21,695 nucleotides of DNA from a virus. Location of the stretch: the IMG/VR virus record IMGVR_UViG_3300013131_000279, positions 1 through 21,695 of that record, one strand, 5' to 3'. The notes under the pieces are model-generated. The model worked only from the letters and a program-made list of their open reading frames with translations. It was not told the origin of the DNA and searched no databases. Position numbers and translations under genes: made by a program. This document shows, piece after piece, positions 1 to 8,146 of the stretch (position 1 is its first letter; each line of letters opens with the position of its first letter).

Positions 1-147
1 AGTAAACTCTAGCACACTCAAGAATTGATCTGGTGTTTCGCAACGCACTTCTTCATAGGACCCGTCAGTGCCGTGAAGATAAAACGTCCTGTTACTAATA
101 TTTATCTTAACACTTTCGATAAATTCGTCAGTCAGGTGAAGATCCAT
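1..147 (-). CDS. Conserved-looking hypothetical protein, 3' end outside window
   Basis: An open frame of 49 codons begins at an ATG at 147 and runs off the left edge without a stop. It reads MDLHLTDEFIESVKINISNR at the start, followed by a short beta-rich, acidic stretch. It lies 46 bases downstream of the 278-aa virion protein, on the same strand, so it probably belongs to the end of the tail operon. The overlapping plus-strand frame has no family signature and opposes the direction of all neighbours, so this minus frame is preferred. No clear Shine-Dalgarno is visible. I do not recognise a family, and the truncation prevents further assignment. Confidence 0.6.
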   Translation of the reverse strand, partial: MDLHLTDEFIESVKINISNRTFYLHGTDGSYEEVRCETPDQFLSVLEFT

Positions 148-193
148 AGTGTTTGCTCATCAGGTTCCATCATAGCATGGAACCCTGAGCATG

Positions 194-1030
194 TCAACCC
201 TCGACTTGAAGTTTTTCGATGTCTTTGCGTTCCGCTTGAACCAGATAATAAGCATCAATTGCACCACCACTAGAGTTACGAATAACAACTCTAATTCCCC
301 ATTCGATATGATCAACGAATAGTTCTTGATAAAAACGATGTGGTGTTAGTTGTACAGTAATTGTCTCAGGATCTACAAGATCTTTCCAATAGTCTGGTAG
401 TTCAATAATACCATCAGTTGTTACACGACCACGCACATAAACACCGTGCTCTGGTCCTTCTAAAGATCCATGGTATAATTTCTTTCCAGGCTTTGATGGA
501 TGCTCAATCTCAAATGATTTACTGTTTGCTGAAAATGCTCCGTTCACATGCATATTCCCATGATGTGTATAAAGTGGTGCTGCTGAAGTTTTAGCAACAC
601 AGGTGTCTTCTTGGGTTGGTTGAGTGTTTGTTTCTCCACCTACTGCTACATTATACCCTGTTCTGTTCGATAAGCCAAGTGCATTATTCATACCAATTTT
701 ATTCAGGATGCCAAGTTTATTTGACATACCGAAAAAATTGCTCAACCCAAGGTTGTTCATATAACCAGTGTGTTGAGTTCCTGCAGTAACATCCAATCCT
801 AGAGTAGGAATGCCTGGTGCAAATGGAGGAATTGCAGGTCCAATATTGACTGCTGCACGGGCAAATCCAATATTAGTTGGAGCACCAAAAAATGAAGGAC
901 CACATACAGCTAATGTGCCTGCAAATGGATTAGCATCATCATCTAATGTCAGAGTAGATTGATCTAATCGTGCTGGAATTTCTGGTCCAACATAAAGTTT
1001 TCCTGTTGAAAGTTCGCCTGCGATTGCCAT
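194..1030 (-). CDS. Virion structural protein with NxxG repeats and fibre-type C-terminal domain
   Basis: A 278-aa protein, last complete gene of the hub/spike cluster. Residues 40-80 are Gly/Pro/Ala-rich. Residues about 91-126 are a short-period repeat (LGLSN, GMSNKLG, ILNKIG, MNNALG, LSNRTG), which suggests a fibrous or beta-solenoid shaft. Residues about 172-230 match a motif I associate with tail-fibre and surface proteins: FEIEHPSKPGKKLYHGSLEG, then VYVRG, then IELPDYW and ITVQLT. Its position directly after the needle gene suggests a tail-tip or fibre role; that is inference. It has the strongest ribosome-binding site in the cluster, a perfect AGGAGG six bases before the ATG, which implies high expression. 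The upstream needle gene stops only one base before this ATG. Family naming is uncertain, but a structural role is likely. Confidence 0.65.
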   Translation of the reverse strand: MAIAGELSTGKLYVGPEIPARLDQSTLTLDDDANPFAGTLAVCGPSFFGAPTNIGFARAAVNIGPAIPPFAPGIPTLGLDVTAGTQHTGYMNNLGLSNFFGMSNKLGILNKIGMNNALGLSNRTGYNVAVGGETNTQPTQEDTCVAKTSAAPLYTHHGNMHVNGAFSANSKSFEIEHPSKPGKKLYHGSLEGPEHGVYVRGRVTTDGIIELPDYWKDLVDPETITVQLTPHRFYQELFVDHIEWGIRVVIRNSSGGAIDAYYLVQAERKDIEKLQVEG

Positions 1031-1031
1031 A

Positions 1032-1577
1032 CTATCCTCCTACGACAGTTTCTTCTAGTAATGTATTTACAATATCTGCAACTGAGGTTGGAATAAGTTT
1101 TGTTTTTCTTTCATGTAAGAAAACTGGATTACCAGAAACAATATTCCATCCGTCAGAAACATTGAGCATAGTATAAAATGCCTTAGTCGTTACGTTTGTA
1201 CCAAGGATTGTGACATTATTGTCAGCATCAAGTCTTATGTTACGCTTTGAGTTTATAACAACATCACCATCTGATGATGTTGTCTGCATAATAATATTTT
1301 TAGCCTTCATGGAAATGTCGCCCTTTGCTTCAATATTAACATCTCCATCTGAAGTAATATTGATTGGACCAGATCCTTCTTGAACTAAGGAAGATCCTTT
1401 TTCATTAGACTTAGCCCATAAGCACCATCCACCATCCTTATAAATGTGCAATGCTGCTCCAGATCCACCACCAAGTTGAACATGGTGCTTTCTTAAAATT
1501 TTATCATCAGTTTCTTCACCAATTTCCAGAAATCCTGCTTCTGGATTATGGATATTGATGGGAGGGCAACTATTCAT
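1032..1577 (-). CDS. gp5 C-terminal-like beta-helical spike (needle) protein
   Basis: A 181-aa protein. Residues about 71-126 form regular VxI/GD repeats (INITSDGDVNIEAKGDISM, then IIMQTTSSDGDVVINSK, then IRLDADNNVTILG), the pattern of the triple-stranded beta-helix at the C terminus of T4 gp5 and of VgrG spikes. The N-terminal 60 residues resemble the entry region to the helix (GGGSGAALHIYKDG). The C-terminal 50 residues are non-repetitive. Its ATG directly follows the TAA of the gp5-like gene with no spacer, so the two are translationally coupled. I infer that the membrane-piercing needle, which is fused to gp5 in T4, is a separate polypeptide here and assembles as a trimer under the hub. 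Confidence 0.75.
   Translation of the reverse strand: MNSCPPINIHNPEAGFLEIGEETDDKILRKHHVQLGGGSGAALHIYKDGGWCLWAKSNEKGSSLVQEGSGPINITSDGDVNIEAKGDISMKAKNIIMQTTSSDGDVVINSKRNIRLDADNNVTILGTNVTTKAFYTMLNVSDGWNIVSGNPVFLHERKTKLIPTSVADIVNTLLEETVVGG
1036..1041 (-). promoter_or_regulatory. Perfect AGGAGG Shine-Dalgarno for the 278-aa virion protein
   Basis: Read on the minus strand, AGGAGG lies six bases upstream of the ATG at 1030 and overlaps the last codons of the upstream needle gene. Most other genes in this cluster have no recognisable Shine-Dalgarno and rely on stop/start overlap, so this site stands out. Confidence 0.75.
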
Positions 1578-3542
1578 TTATCTACTCACACAATCTACAA
1601 CACGAAGAACCTTTTCTGGTGGGATGTTAACTTTAATTTCACTTCTTCTGGTGTACTTCATAACAGGTCTGATGATTGCACCAACACCAGTTGCACTATT
1701 TATTGCTAGGTTAGGAAGCGTTGTGCATCCAAGTTCAGATGAAATAATATCTGCACCAACAACTCTTCCTTCATCATCTAGGACTGGTTTGAGAACACCA
1801 CATTCAGTTTCGATCATATCATCAGGTGAATATCCAATGCCAGTATTAACGATCTGAACACCATCAAGTTCACCAACAACATCTTCGCCCTGACTATCTG
1901 GTGTGACTTCTGATGTTGGAATATATCCACCGCCAGGTTCAAGCATCACGATATTAGTAACTTGTCCATTTTGAACGATTGCTCGTCCAGTAGCACCATA
2001 TCCATTATCACAATCATCAACGAACTGTATATATGGTGATCCAGCATAACCAAACCCAACATCAGTCATATTGACACCAACAACTTGTCCAAGACTGTTT
2101 ACAACTGCTCTAGCTGCTGCACCAGCACCACCACCGCCAAAGATAAGAACATTTGGTGGACCACATGTAATATTGTATGGATCACAACCACCTACGACAC
2201 TATCAACAACTTCATCATCTGCAGAGTTAGTATCTTTAGGGAACCAACTACCAATTGTGTCTTTACTATTTTTTTTCAAATTACTGATATACTTAGAAAG
2301 ATTAATTGTTCTCTTAAAGTCTGCAGTTTCTTGTGGTACTGGACCAAAGTTAACTGCCCAGTTGTATGGTTGTGGTTCACATATATCACCTTCACACTTG
2401 AGGAAGTTTAGACCAACTTGAACGTAGTTAATTGCTTGATCAATATATCCAATGAATGATCCAATCGGTCCTAAAATCTGCTCAATAGCACTCATAGCAG
2501 GACCGATTGCTTCTTGAACTAGTTCTCCAACTTCTGAGATCAATCCTGCAACAAATTGCTCAGCAGCACATAGTGGAATATTGATGATCTTACCAATCAT
2601 CTGCATCAAGAAATCACCAATAAATTTCTTAAGACCTTTGATAATATTTTCAATCACGCAATAGATCGTATCCATTGCTTTCTTGACGGCAATATCTTTT
2701 AAGAAACTTTCTGGGAAGATAAAGTTTAAAAGTTTCTTTACAGCTTCAAAGATTTTTCTAAACAGATACTTTCTTGCTTGCCTCATCAATTCTGAAAATG
2801 CTCCAGAAATCAAATCTGCAGTTTGATTGATTAATGCTGGGATATCAGCAATTTCATTCAAAACAGGATCAAGGTATCCATCCTTGAATGCCTTCAAATC
2901 ATTAACAACTTCAATAAATGTTGCTAATGAACGTGCGACTTCCCACATGAAGCCTTTGCCGTCTTTACATTTTTTGGCACGTCCTACAACCTTTTTCTTT
3001 GCGTCATTATTTGCCTTTCCCTGAACACTTTCCTTTCCATCTGCAGTCTTACCTTGTCCAGGAACTCCATTCCCTGTCGGAGATCCTCCAGTAGCAGGTT
3101 TTACTGCGACTGAATATTTTAGTTGTCTATTGAAATCAATTGGTTTGAAACCGCTAGTTCCTTTATCAACTGCAGTTTGCCAGGCAACAAGATTTTTTTC
3201 TGCTTCGCCACTAAACAATGCACCCAAGATAATGGGTTGCTGCATATCATCACCATCTAGGAAAAATCCTAAGACAGTTTCACCACCTTGCAATGAAAAA
3301 CTAGTACCACCAAAATTTTTACCTGCTCCCAGTGATGGTGGTACTAGGAAATGTGCCCAAGGTAATTCACTATCAGGAACTTCATTTGAAGCTGGATGAC
3401 GACCTAAGATCCTGACTTTTGCTCGATATCCATACTTAGTGCTAAATTCTCGCCAATTTGAATCAGCAGTTACCTGTCCGATGAACCAATGAAATCCATC
3501 TTCTCCAATAAAGTTGATCTTAGATAGGCGTTGCTCCAGCAT
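1578..3542 (-). CDS. 5: gp5-like baseplate hub protein (OB-fold, no lysozyme domain)
   Basis: A 654-aa protein. Residues 1-115 look like the gp5/VgrG OB-fold: FHWFIGQVT, YGYRAKVRILGRHP, LPWAHFLVPPS, then GGETVLGFFLDGDDMQQPII. Residues 150-195 are a Gly/Lys linker. Residues about 200-380 are a long amphipathic to hydrophobic helical region (around FIFPESF, FLMQMIGKIINI, AIGPAMSAIEQIL). Residues about 465-625 hold several beta repeats of the form GxGAxxRAVV...GQVxxVxM...GxGY...PxI. No muramidase motif is present, unlike T4 gp5, whose central domain is a lysozyme. It starts at an ATG whose A is shared with the TAA of the preceding 70-aa gene. It should sit below the gp27-like hub and carry the separate needle. 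The gp5 assignment rests mainly on the N-terminal domain and gene order. Confidence 0.75.
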   Translation of the reverse strand: MLEQRLSKINFIGEDGFHWFIGQVTADSNWREFSTKYGYRAKVRILGRHPASNEVPDSELPWAHFLVPPSLGAGKNFGGTSFSLQGGETVLGFFLDGDDMQQPIILGALFSGEAEKNLVAWQTAVDKGTSGFKPIDFNRQLKYSVAVKPATGGSPTGNGVPGQGKTADGKESVQGKANNDAKKKVVGRAKKCKDGKGFMWEVARSLATFIEVVNDLKAFKDGYLDPVLNEIADIPALINQTADLISGAFSELMRQARKYLFRKIFEAVKKLLNFIFPESFLKDIAVKKAMDTIYCVIENIIKGLKKFIGDFLMQMIGKIINIPLCAAEQFVAGLISEVGELVQEAIGPAMSAIEQILGPIGSFIGYIDQAINYVQVGLNFLKCEGDICEPQPYNWAVNFGPVPQETADFKRTINLSKYISNLKKNSKDTIGSWFPKDTNSADDEVVDSVVGGCDPYNITCGPPNVLIFGGGGAGAAARAVVNSLGQVVGVNMTDVGFGYAGSPYIQFVDDCDNGYGATGRAIVQNGQVTNIVMLEPGGGYIPTSEVTPDSQGEDVVGELDGVQIVNTGIGYSPDDMIETECGVLKPVLDDEGRVVGADIISSELGCTTLPNLAINSATGVGAIIRPVMKYTRRSEIKVNIPPEKVLRVVDCVSR

Positions 3543-3754
3543 TAGTTTTCGTAAATTCTACACTCAAGTGCATTAGGATGTTGATCACAATAAATTTCAA
3601 ATGGGGTGGGATCGTGACTATCATCAGGATGATTTGCCTGATAGATTTTCAAGTCTTCTAGTTCGTGTTCTAGAAAACGGCGACGTTGTGAAGAAATACC
3701 AGGGTCATAAAGATCTGTGGTATCCTTTTCGATGTGGTCTTCGATGGTTCTCAT
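3542..3754 (-). CDS. Small conserved hypothetical protein in hub operon
   Basis: A 70-aa acidic, His-rich protein. Its middle is predicted helical (SSQRRRFLEHELEDLKIYQ), and the C-terminal part is HPDDSHDPTPFEIYCDQHP with two cysteines. The ATG overlaps the TGA of the gp27-like gene (ATGA), and its TAA shares one base with the ATG of the gp5-like gene (TAATG). It is therefore locked translationally between the two hub genes, which suggests a chaperone or small hub component. I do not recognise a family, and no function is claimed. Confidence 0.6.
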   Translation of the reverse strand: MRTIEDHIEKDTTDLYDPGISSQRRRFLEHELEDLKIYQANHPDDSHDPTPFEIYCDQHPNALECRIYEN

Positions 3755-5013
3755 GTTAGTTGTGCGTAGGAATCTCTTACTAAAGTCAATCCAGTAAAAT
3801 CGCCCCTTGAAGAAAATTTATGTGCTAACGACTTGATCATATAGTATCCCGAACTAGGATCGGAACCAAAATCAGATTCTTGCTTATTTATCTTAGAAAA
3901 GTTGCAGAATATTACTTCCCCAACTCTTAAATTAAAGTTCATTGGCACCGTTATTGACAATGTTTGAGAGAACAGTGATGCGTATCTTGCAATTCCTTGT
4001 GATTGGAATAGTGGTTGATATTGTGGTGTATCTAAGTCACCTTTTGAAGATAGCGTTCCTGTGTCGATTACTCCCATAATAATTCTTGATGGATAAGTAT
4101 CAATCTTACTAGGAATGTTCTCAACTTCGTTTGATAACGTTAGTTGGTTGTTTATACTTTGACCAAAGTAGTAATCTTGAAATTCTGGCGATCTTGTAAT
4201 GATATTATAGAACCAATTAGAAGATCTATACATTCCTAGTCTTAGTTTTTCTAGGATATCATGACTTTCTTTCCAAACTGGAGGCGAAACCAATTTATAA
4301 TTATTATCTGGACTTAATGCATCAACAGTTTCGTGGTAACTGTATTTTAAAATTTTATCTTTATTCTTCTTTGCCTCATTAAAAATATTATCAACGCTTC
4401 TGAAATAATATCCATCTAACGTTTCATAGAAAAAATACCCAGCTGTTCCAGAATTCTTCCCATTATTAACTAAAGGAATAGATTTCGGACATAACCAAGT
4501 GCAAGTGAATAAAGGTTTTTTATAGTTTCCCATGAAACTATAAGTATTTGAAGTCTCTTCTAGTCTTCTTATTCTTGATGATTTAATCTTAAGATCTTTC
4601 TCTAAGATCTTTCTAATCGTTGTATCGAGTTTACCTGTATATTTTCGATACAATCGAGTTGTATGATTGCTGAATGATCCTTGTGTTTCTAAAATTAGAG
4701 TATAAACTTCTCGTTTTGCTGTTGCAGTTCCTGTCTTGATATTACTGATAACTAACGGATTATTTTGATCAAATCGTATTTCCCCTGAAGGATGTGTGAT
4801 TGTAAGATATACAAGAGCACCACTTCTTACAGGAAGTTTTGCTAACTTGCCACTAGTGTCTAAAATATCAATTTCAAAGTGAATTGAACTATCTGTGACA
4901 TCTTCATAATAACTGATGAGACCAGACTGTAAACGAACATCCTCAAACCTATCTCCTCTTGGAGAAGCAATTAGAAGTTCTGTTACTTTATGTCCTTTTA
5001 AGAAATTGGACAT
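3751..5013 (-). CDS. 27: gp27-like baseplate hub protein
   Basis: A 420-aa protein with no signal peptide or membrane segment. The N-terminal region is beta-rich (VRLQSGLISYYEDVTDSSIH, then VYLTITHPSGEIRF, then REVYTLILETQG), resembling the barrel domain of gp27/VgrG-type hub proteins. The sequence then continues through a mixed middle region and a C-terminal beta stretch (LRVGEVIFCNF, then GYYMIKSLAHKFS, then TGLTLVRDSY) typical of domains around the hub channel. T4 gp27 is about 390 aa, a similar size. In T4, gp27 trimers sit on gp5, and here the gp5-like gene follows after one small ORF. The start shares a base with the stop of the preceding gene (TAATG). The assignment is by gene order, size and fold-like pattern, not strong sequence identity. 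Confidence 0.6.
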   Translation of the reverse strand: MSNFLKGHKVTELLIASPRGDRFEDVRLQSGLISYYEDVTDSSIHFEIDILDTSGKLAKLPVRSGALVYLTITHPSGEIRFDQNNPLVISNIKTGTATAKREVYTLILETQGSFSNHTTRLYRKYTGKLDTTIRKILEKDLKIKSSRIRRLEETSNTYSFMGNYKKPLFTCTWLCPKSIPLVNNGKNSGTAGYFFYETLDGYYFRSVDNIFNEAKKNKDKILKYSYHETVDALSPDNNYKLVSPPVWKESHDILEKLRLGMYRSSNWFYNIITRSPEFQDYYFGQSINNQLTLSNEVENIPSKIDTYPSRIIMGVIDTGTLSSKGDLDTPQYQPLFQSQGIARYASLFSQTLSITVPMNFNLRVGEVIFCNFSKINKQESDFGSDPSSGYYMIKSLAHKFSSRGDFTGLTLVRDSYAQLT

Positions 5014-6551
5014 TATGCGGTTATCTGTGACATCATCTGAGCATATTTAGCAGCAGCCTGGTATGGCGACGCTCCACCGCCACCAATGATTTGTGTTCCA
5101 CCACCTACAGGAACAGGAACGATTGTGGTATTTGGTTCTGCTAATGCAATAATATTTCCTCCACCCAGACTACTTTGAGGACCACCAGGATTACCTTCTT
5201 CAGGTGATAATGTTTCTCGTCTTTTCCTTAGTTCTCTGTCTTGCTTCTTTATTCCTTTTAATTCTTGCCTTTGGAAAAATTGTTCTGGGGTTTCTTTATC
5301 TACTTTAGATGCAGGTCTTCTGATAATAACTTGTCCTTCTGGAGTATCAATAACTTCTTCAACCATCTCTCTTGGTTTTATCTTAGGATCTCTAGGAGCT
5401 GTTGGAGTGCGTGTAGGAGCAGGTGTTTCCCCAAAGATCGATTCTATGATCCTTTCAGTTGTTGTTCTTGGTGATGGTGCAGGTGTTGTAGGAAGTTCTT
5501 CTTTAGGAGCAACACGAATTTTATTAGGATCTACTCTTGGAGGTTGTGGTGCTGTTGGTGCTGTTGGTGGTTTTGGTATAAGATCTGCAACAGCACCAAT
5601 TCTTTGAATTAATGGACCACCTTTGCCTCTTGTTAAGAATAAGACACCACCAACAATGGCAACACCAGCAACAAATCCAGCAACACCACCTTGAGTTCTA
5701 CCTTCTCCAACACCTTTATTATATCCCATTTCAAATGCTTTTAGAAGTTGATCTTTCCTTCTTTGTATAGGCATCATTTCTGGTGGTGGTTCTTTTCCAG
5801 CACATGCACAAATACCACCAGAAAAAGATGCTAACTTATCTAAAGCAGCATCAAATGTATCCAATGTACCAGAGAACGGTGTCTTGGTGATTAGTAAACT
5901 AGTTTTCTTTTCTTCTTCTTGTACTCTTCTTTCTACTTCTGCTTCTCCCGCATCAACACCAGTTGCTCTGTCAGCAATATTCCCTGCTGTCATTGCACCG
6001 ATGCCACCACCTACAAGAGATCCTATTCCACCACCAATAAGTGTTCCTACGCCAGGAGCAACCAATGTACCTAATCCTGCACCAATCTTTGCTCCTAAAG
6101 CAGCACCAGCGATACCACCAGCAATACCAGAACCTGCACCAATACCTGCTTGCAAGTTAGATTGCCCTGCAGATCGTCTCTGCATGAAATCAATACCACC
6201 AAGTAATACATTAACTCCTGCAACACCACGTCCTATTCTAGGTCCACCTAACCTAGGTTTAGGCGCTACACCTACTGGTGCTTTAGCACCTTTCAGACCT
6301 CTTGCTAATCCTGCTAATCCAAGTGAACCAAGAACTTTATCTAAAACCCCACCTTTCTTTTCTTGTTCTTCTTGAGATTGTCTGATCGCAGTGTAAGTTT
6401 TCCTTCTAGTTTCTAAAAGTTGTGTCTTTGCACGTAAACGTTGGGTTTCAATTTCATTTGATGTTGAAACAGATCTAGCAAATAATTTTGCAAGATCAAC
6501 ACTACCTTTTGTATTGGATGCAGCTGCTGATAATACTCTTTCTAAGTTCAT
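5013..6551 (-). CDS. Glycine-zipper and proline-rich tail protein, tape-measure/hub candidate
   Basis: A 512-aa protein. Residues 1-65 are helical and charged, compatible with a coiled coil. Residues about 135-192 are a long glycine-zipper-like hydrophobic segment (AGIGAGSGIAGGIAGA, then GTLIGGGIGSLVGGGIGAM). Residues about 288-307 form a second hydrophobic segment (GGVAGFVAGVAIVGGVLFL). Residues about 325-395 are a Pro/Thr-rich linker, followed by a charged helical region and a Gly-rich tail. In T4 this part of the tail cluster holds gp28/gp29, and gp29 is the tape measure, so this or its 532-aa neighbour could fill that role. The hydrophobic segments could also insert in the host membrane during DNA entry. 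The ATG overlaps the TGA of the 532-aa gene (ATGA). No homologue is recognised from sequence alone. Confidence 0.5.
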   Translation of the reverse strand: MNLERVLSAAASNTKGSVDLAKLFARSVSTSNEIETQRLRAKTQLLETRRKTYTAIRQSQEEQEKKGGVLDKVLGSLGLAGLARGLKGAKAPVGVAPKPRLGGPRIGRGVAGVNVLLGGIDFMQRRSAGQSNLQAGIGAGSGIAGGIAGAALGAKIGAGLGTLVAPGVGTLIGGGIGSLVGGGIGAMTAGNIADRATGVDAGEAEVERRVQEEEKKTSLLITKTPFSGTLDTFDAALDKLASFSGGICACAGKEPPPEMMPIQRRKDQLLKAFEMGYNKGVGEGRTQGGVAGFVAGVAIVGGVLFLTRGKGGPLIQRIGAVADLIPKPPTAPTAPQPPRVDPNKIRVAPKEELPTTPAPSPRTTTERIIESIFGETPAPTRTPTAPRDPKIKPREMVEEVIDTPEGQVIIRRPASKVDKETPEQFFQRQELKGIKKQDRELRKRRETLSPEEGNPGGPQSSLGGGNIIALAEPNTTIVPVPVGGGTQIIGGGGASPYQAAAKYAQMMSQITA

Positions 6552-8146
6552 GCTCCATATACCCCTAGAATTAGGTTAGAAGTAAATCTATCAACACTTT
6601 CAAAAGTAGTATTGAATGCAACTTCACTTGATGCTGGAGCAGATTTAGGTCCTTGTGGTTTAGCAACTGACTGTTTGCCAGGAATTGTAATTAATGATAT
6701 GTCTGAACTTCCACTCATACCAGTTGAACTTTGCTCACCATATCTACCATACATTCCACTATCTTGAGCAGATCTTTTTGGTTTTGGACTTGTCTGTGCT
6801 CCTTGTGCTTCTCTAAGATTTTGATTGTAAATTTCTAAACTTTGTTGTAATGTTCTCTTTGTTTGTCCATAACGAGGACCAAAACCAGCCCATTCTTCAT
6901 TCAAAATGCGAAGATCCTGCAATGTCACTGGTTTTGATACATCTACTTTTCTTTTCTTTTTTGCAAGGTACAATATCATTTTATTCTGCAATTCTGGAGT
7001 AAATTTCTCTTTGCTAGGATCTAATCCCATTGCACTAACAACATTCTCTGGTTCCATGAATTGCCCAGCACCAACTGCTGCTGATGTTCCACCACGATAT
7101 CTTCCTCTACCTTCCCTTAGGAATTTTTTCTGTAGTTCTGCAACTTGATTTGCTGTTAGTTTGGATAAATCTCCACCATACTGAGATCCCCCAAAAAATG
7201 TATTATATCCTTGTGGTCCAGCAGTGCCTTCAACTTCTCTAACTGATGCAATGAATGCTTTTTCTTCTGGAGTATCAGCAATAACGTCAGCGGCATTTAC
7301 ATTACCTTCTCTACCTCCACCACTACCAGGATAATTCGGTGGTCTTTCCTTCATCAAATCTTCAACTGCAACCTTTGGTTGCTCTGCTGCCTTTCCAGTT
7401 CCACCCCTTTGAGAAAGGATAGCATCAAAACGAGTTACAGTTGCTTGAAATCTTTCAGTATCTTCTGGACTAATACCTGGAGATCCAGTCTGTCTTCTTA
7501 CAAGTTCTTGTCTTCTTACATCAGCAGCACCCATTGTTAAAGGCACTGCAGCAGCAAGTCCTAGCATTCCGACACCACGCATACCAGGCATCGCCATACG
7601 TGGACCACGGGCGATTGTAGCACCTGCTGCAGCACGTCCTGCACCACCTAGTGCCATTCTTGTTAGAACCAGTCCAGAAGCGATATTAACGATCTCTGGG
7701 AGCATTGCAGTAACTGCAAACCCAGCATTGGCAGCAGCATCACCAAATCGACCTTCTAGTAATGCCTTGCCAGCAAGAACTGCAGATAATCCAGCAAACT
7801 TAGATCTGAAATCAAAAAAGGATCCACGTAAACTGGTTAGATTTTCTTCTTCTTTCTTGTTTAACTTCTTTTCTTCATCAAAATATCTTTTCTTATCACG
7901 AATATCTTGTCTAATCTGTGCTTGAATTGATGCTAGATTAGTATTGACTTGTTCAAATTCTAATACTAGTTTACCTAACGTTCTGATTGTCTTTGGAGAA
8001 AGAGATCCTTCTCTTTCTTCCGCTTCCATAAGCAACTTATCATAAGCCAATCCCATCCTACGACGTAGAGGAGTAATCGAAGATGCCTTCTTCTCTACGT
8101 TTACGATACCAGGTAGAATTTGGTTTTGTGGCTCAACTAATTGCAT
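6548..8146 (-). CDS. Tail-associated lysozyme with lambda-R-like (GH104) muramidase domain
   Basis: A 532-aa protein. Residues 1-110 are charged and helical, ending in a coiled-coil-like KKRYFDEEKKLNKKEEEN stretch. Residues about 115-205 are hydrophobic with Gly/Ala-rich segments. Residues about 293-445 resemble the phage lambda R endolysin (lytic transglycosylase) family: SVREVEGTAGPQGYNTFFGG, with putative catalytic Glu306 in the VEGT motif; SAAVGAGQFM at 355-364; and NEEWAGFGPRYGQ at 416-428. The C-terminal 80 residues are low-complexity plus a conserved-looking tail (ESVDRFTSNLILGVYG). It lies in the hub operon, not beside a holin, so it should be a virion enzyme that opens peptidoglycan during DNA injection, taking over the role of the gp5 lysozyme of T4. 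It overlaps the preceding 62-aa ORF by 14 bases. Confidence 0.7.
   Translation of the reverse strand: MQLVEPQNQILPGIVNVEKKASSITPLRRRMGLAYDKLLMEAEEREGSLSPKTIRTLGKLVLEFEQVNTNLASIQAQIRQDIRDKKRYFDEEKKLNKKEEENLTSLRGSFFDFRSKFAGLSAVLAGKALLEGRFGDAAANAGFAVTAMLPEIVNIASGLVLTRMALGGAGRAAAGATIARGPRMAMPGMRGVGMLGLAAAVPLTMGAADVRRQELVRRQTGSPGISPEDTERFQATVTRFDAILSQRGGTGKAAEQPKVAVEDLMKERPPNYPGSGGGREGNVNAADVIADTPEEKAFIASVREVEGTAGPQGYNTFFGGSQYGGDLSKLTANQVAELQKKFLREGRGRYRGGTSAAVGAGQFMEPENVVSAMGLDPSKEKFTPELQNKMILYLAKKKRKVDVSKPVTLQDLRILNEEWAGFGPRYGQTKRTLQQSLEIYNQNLREAQGAQTSPKPKRSAQDSGMYGRYGEQSSTGMSGSSDISLITIPGKQSVAKPQGPKSAPASSEVAFNTTFESVDRFTSNLILGVYGA

Noticed and set aside
25-273. Plus-strand 82-aa open frame at the left edge
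   Set aside because: It overlaps the end of the 278-aa gene and a better minus-strand partial gene at 1-147, and it has no recognisable motifs.
2071-2421. Two overlapping plus-strand frames inside the gp5-like gene
   Set aside because: Both oppose an intact 654-aa gene with recognisable domains, and their Pro/Thr- and Cys/Trp-rich compositions look like antisense artefacts.
5884-6375. Plus-strand 163-aa open frame opposite the glycine-zipper protein
   Set aside because: Its Pro/Ala/Ile-rich composition is the antisense image of Gly/Ala-rich codons; it has no family motifs and opposes a well-supported gene.
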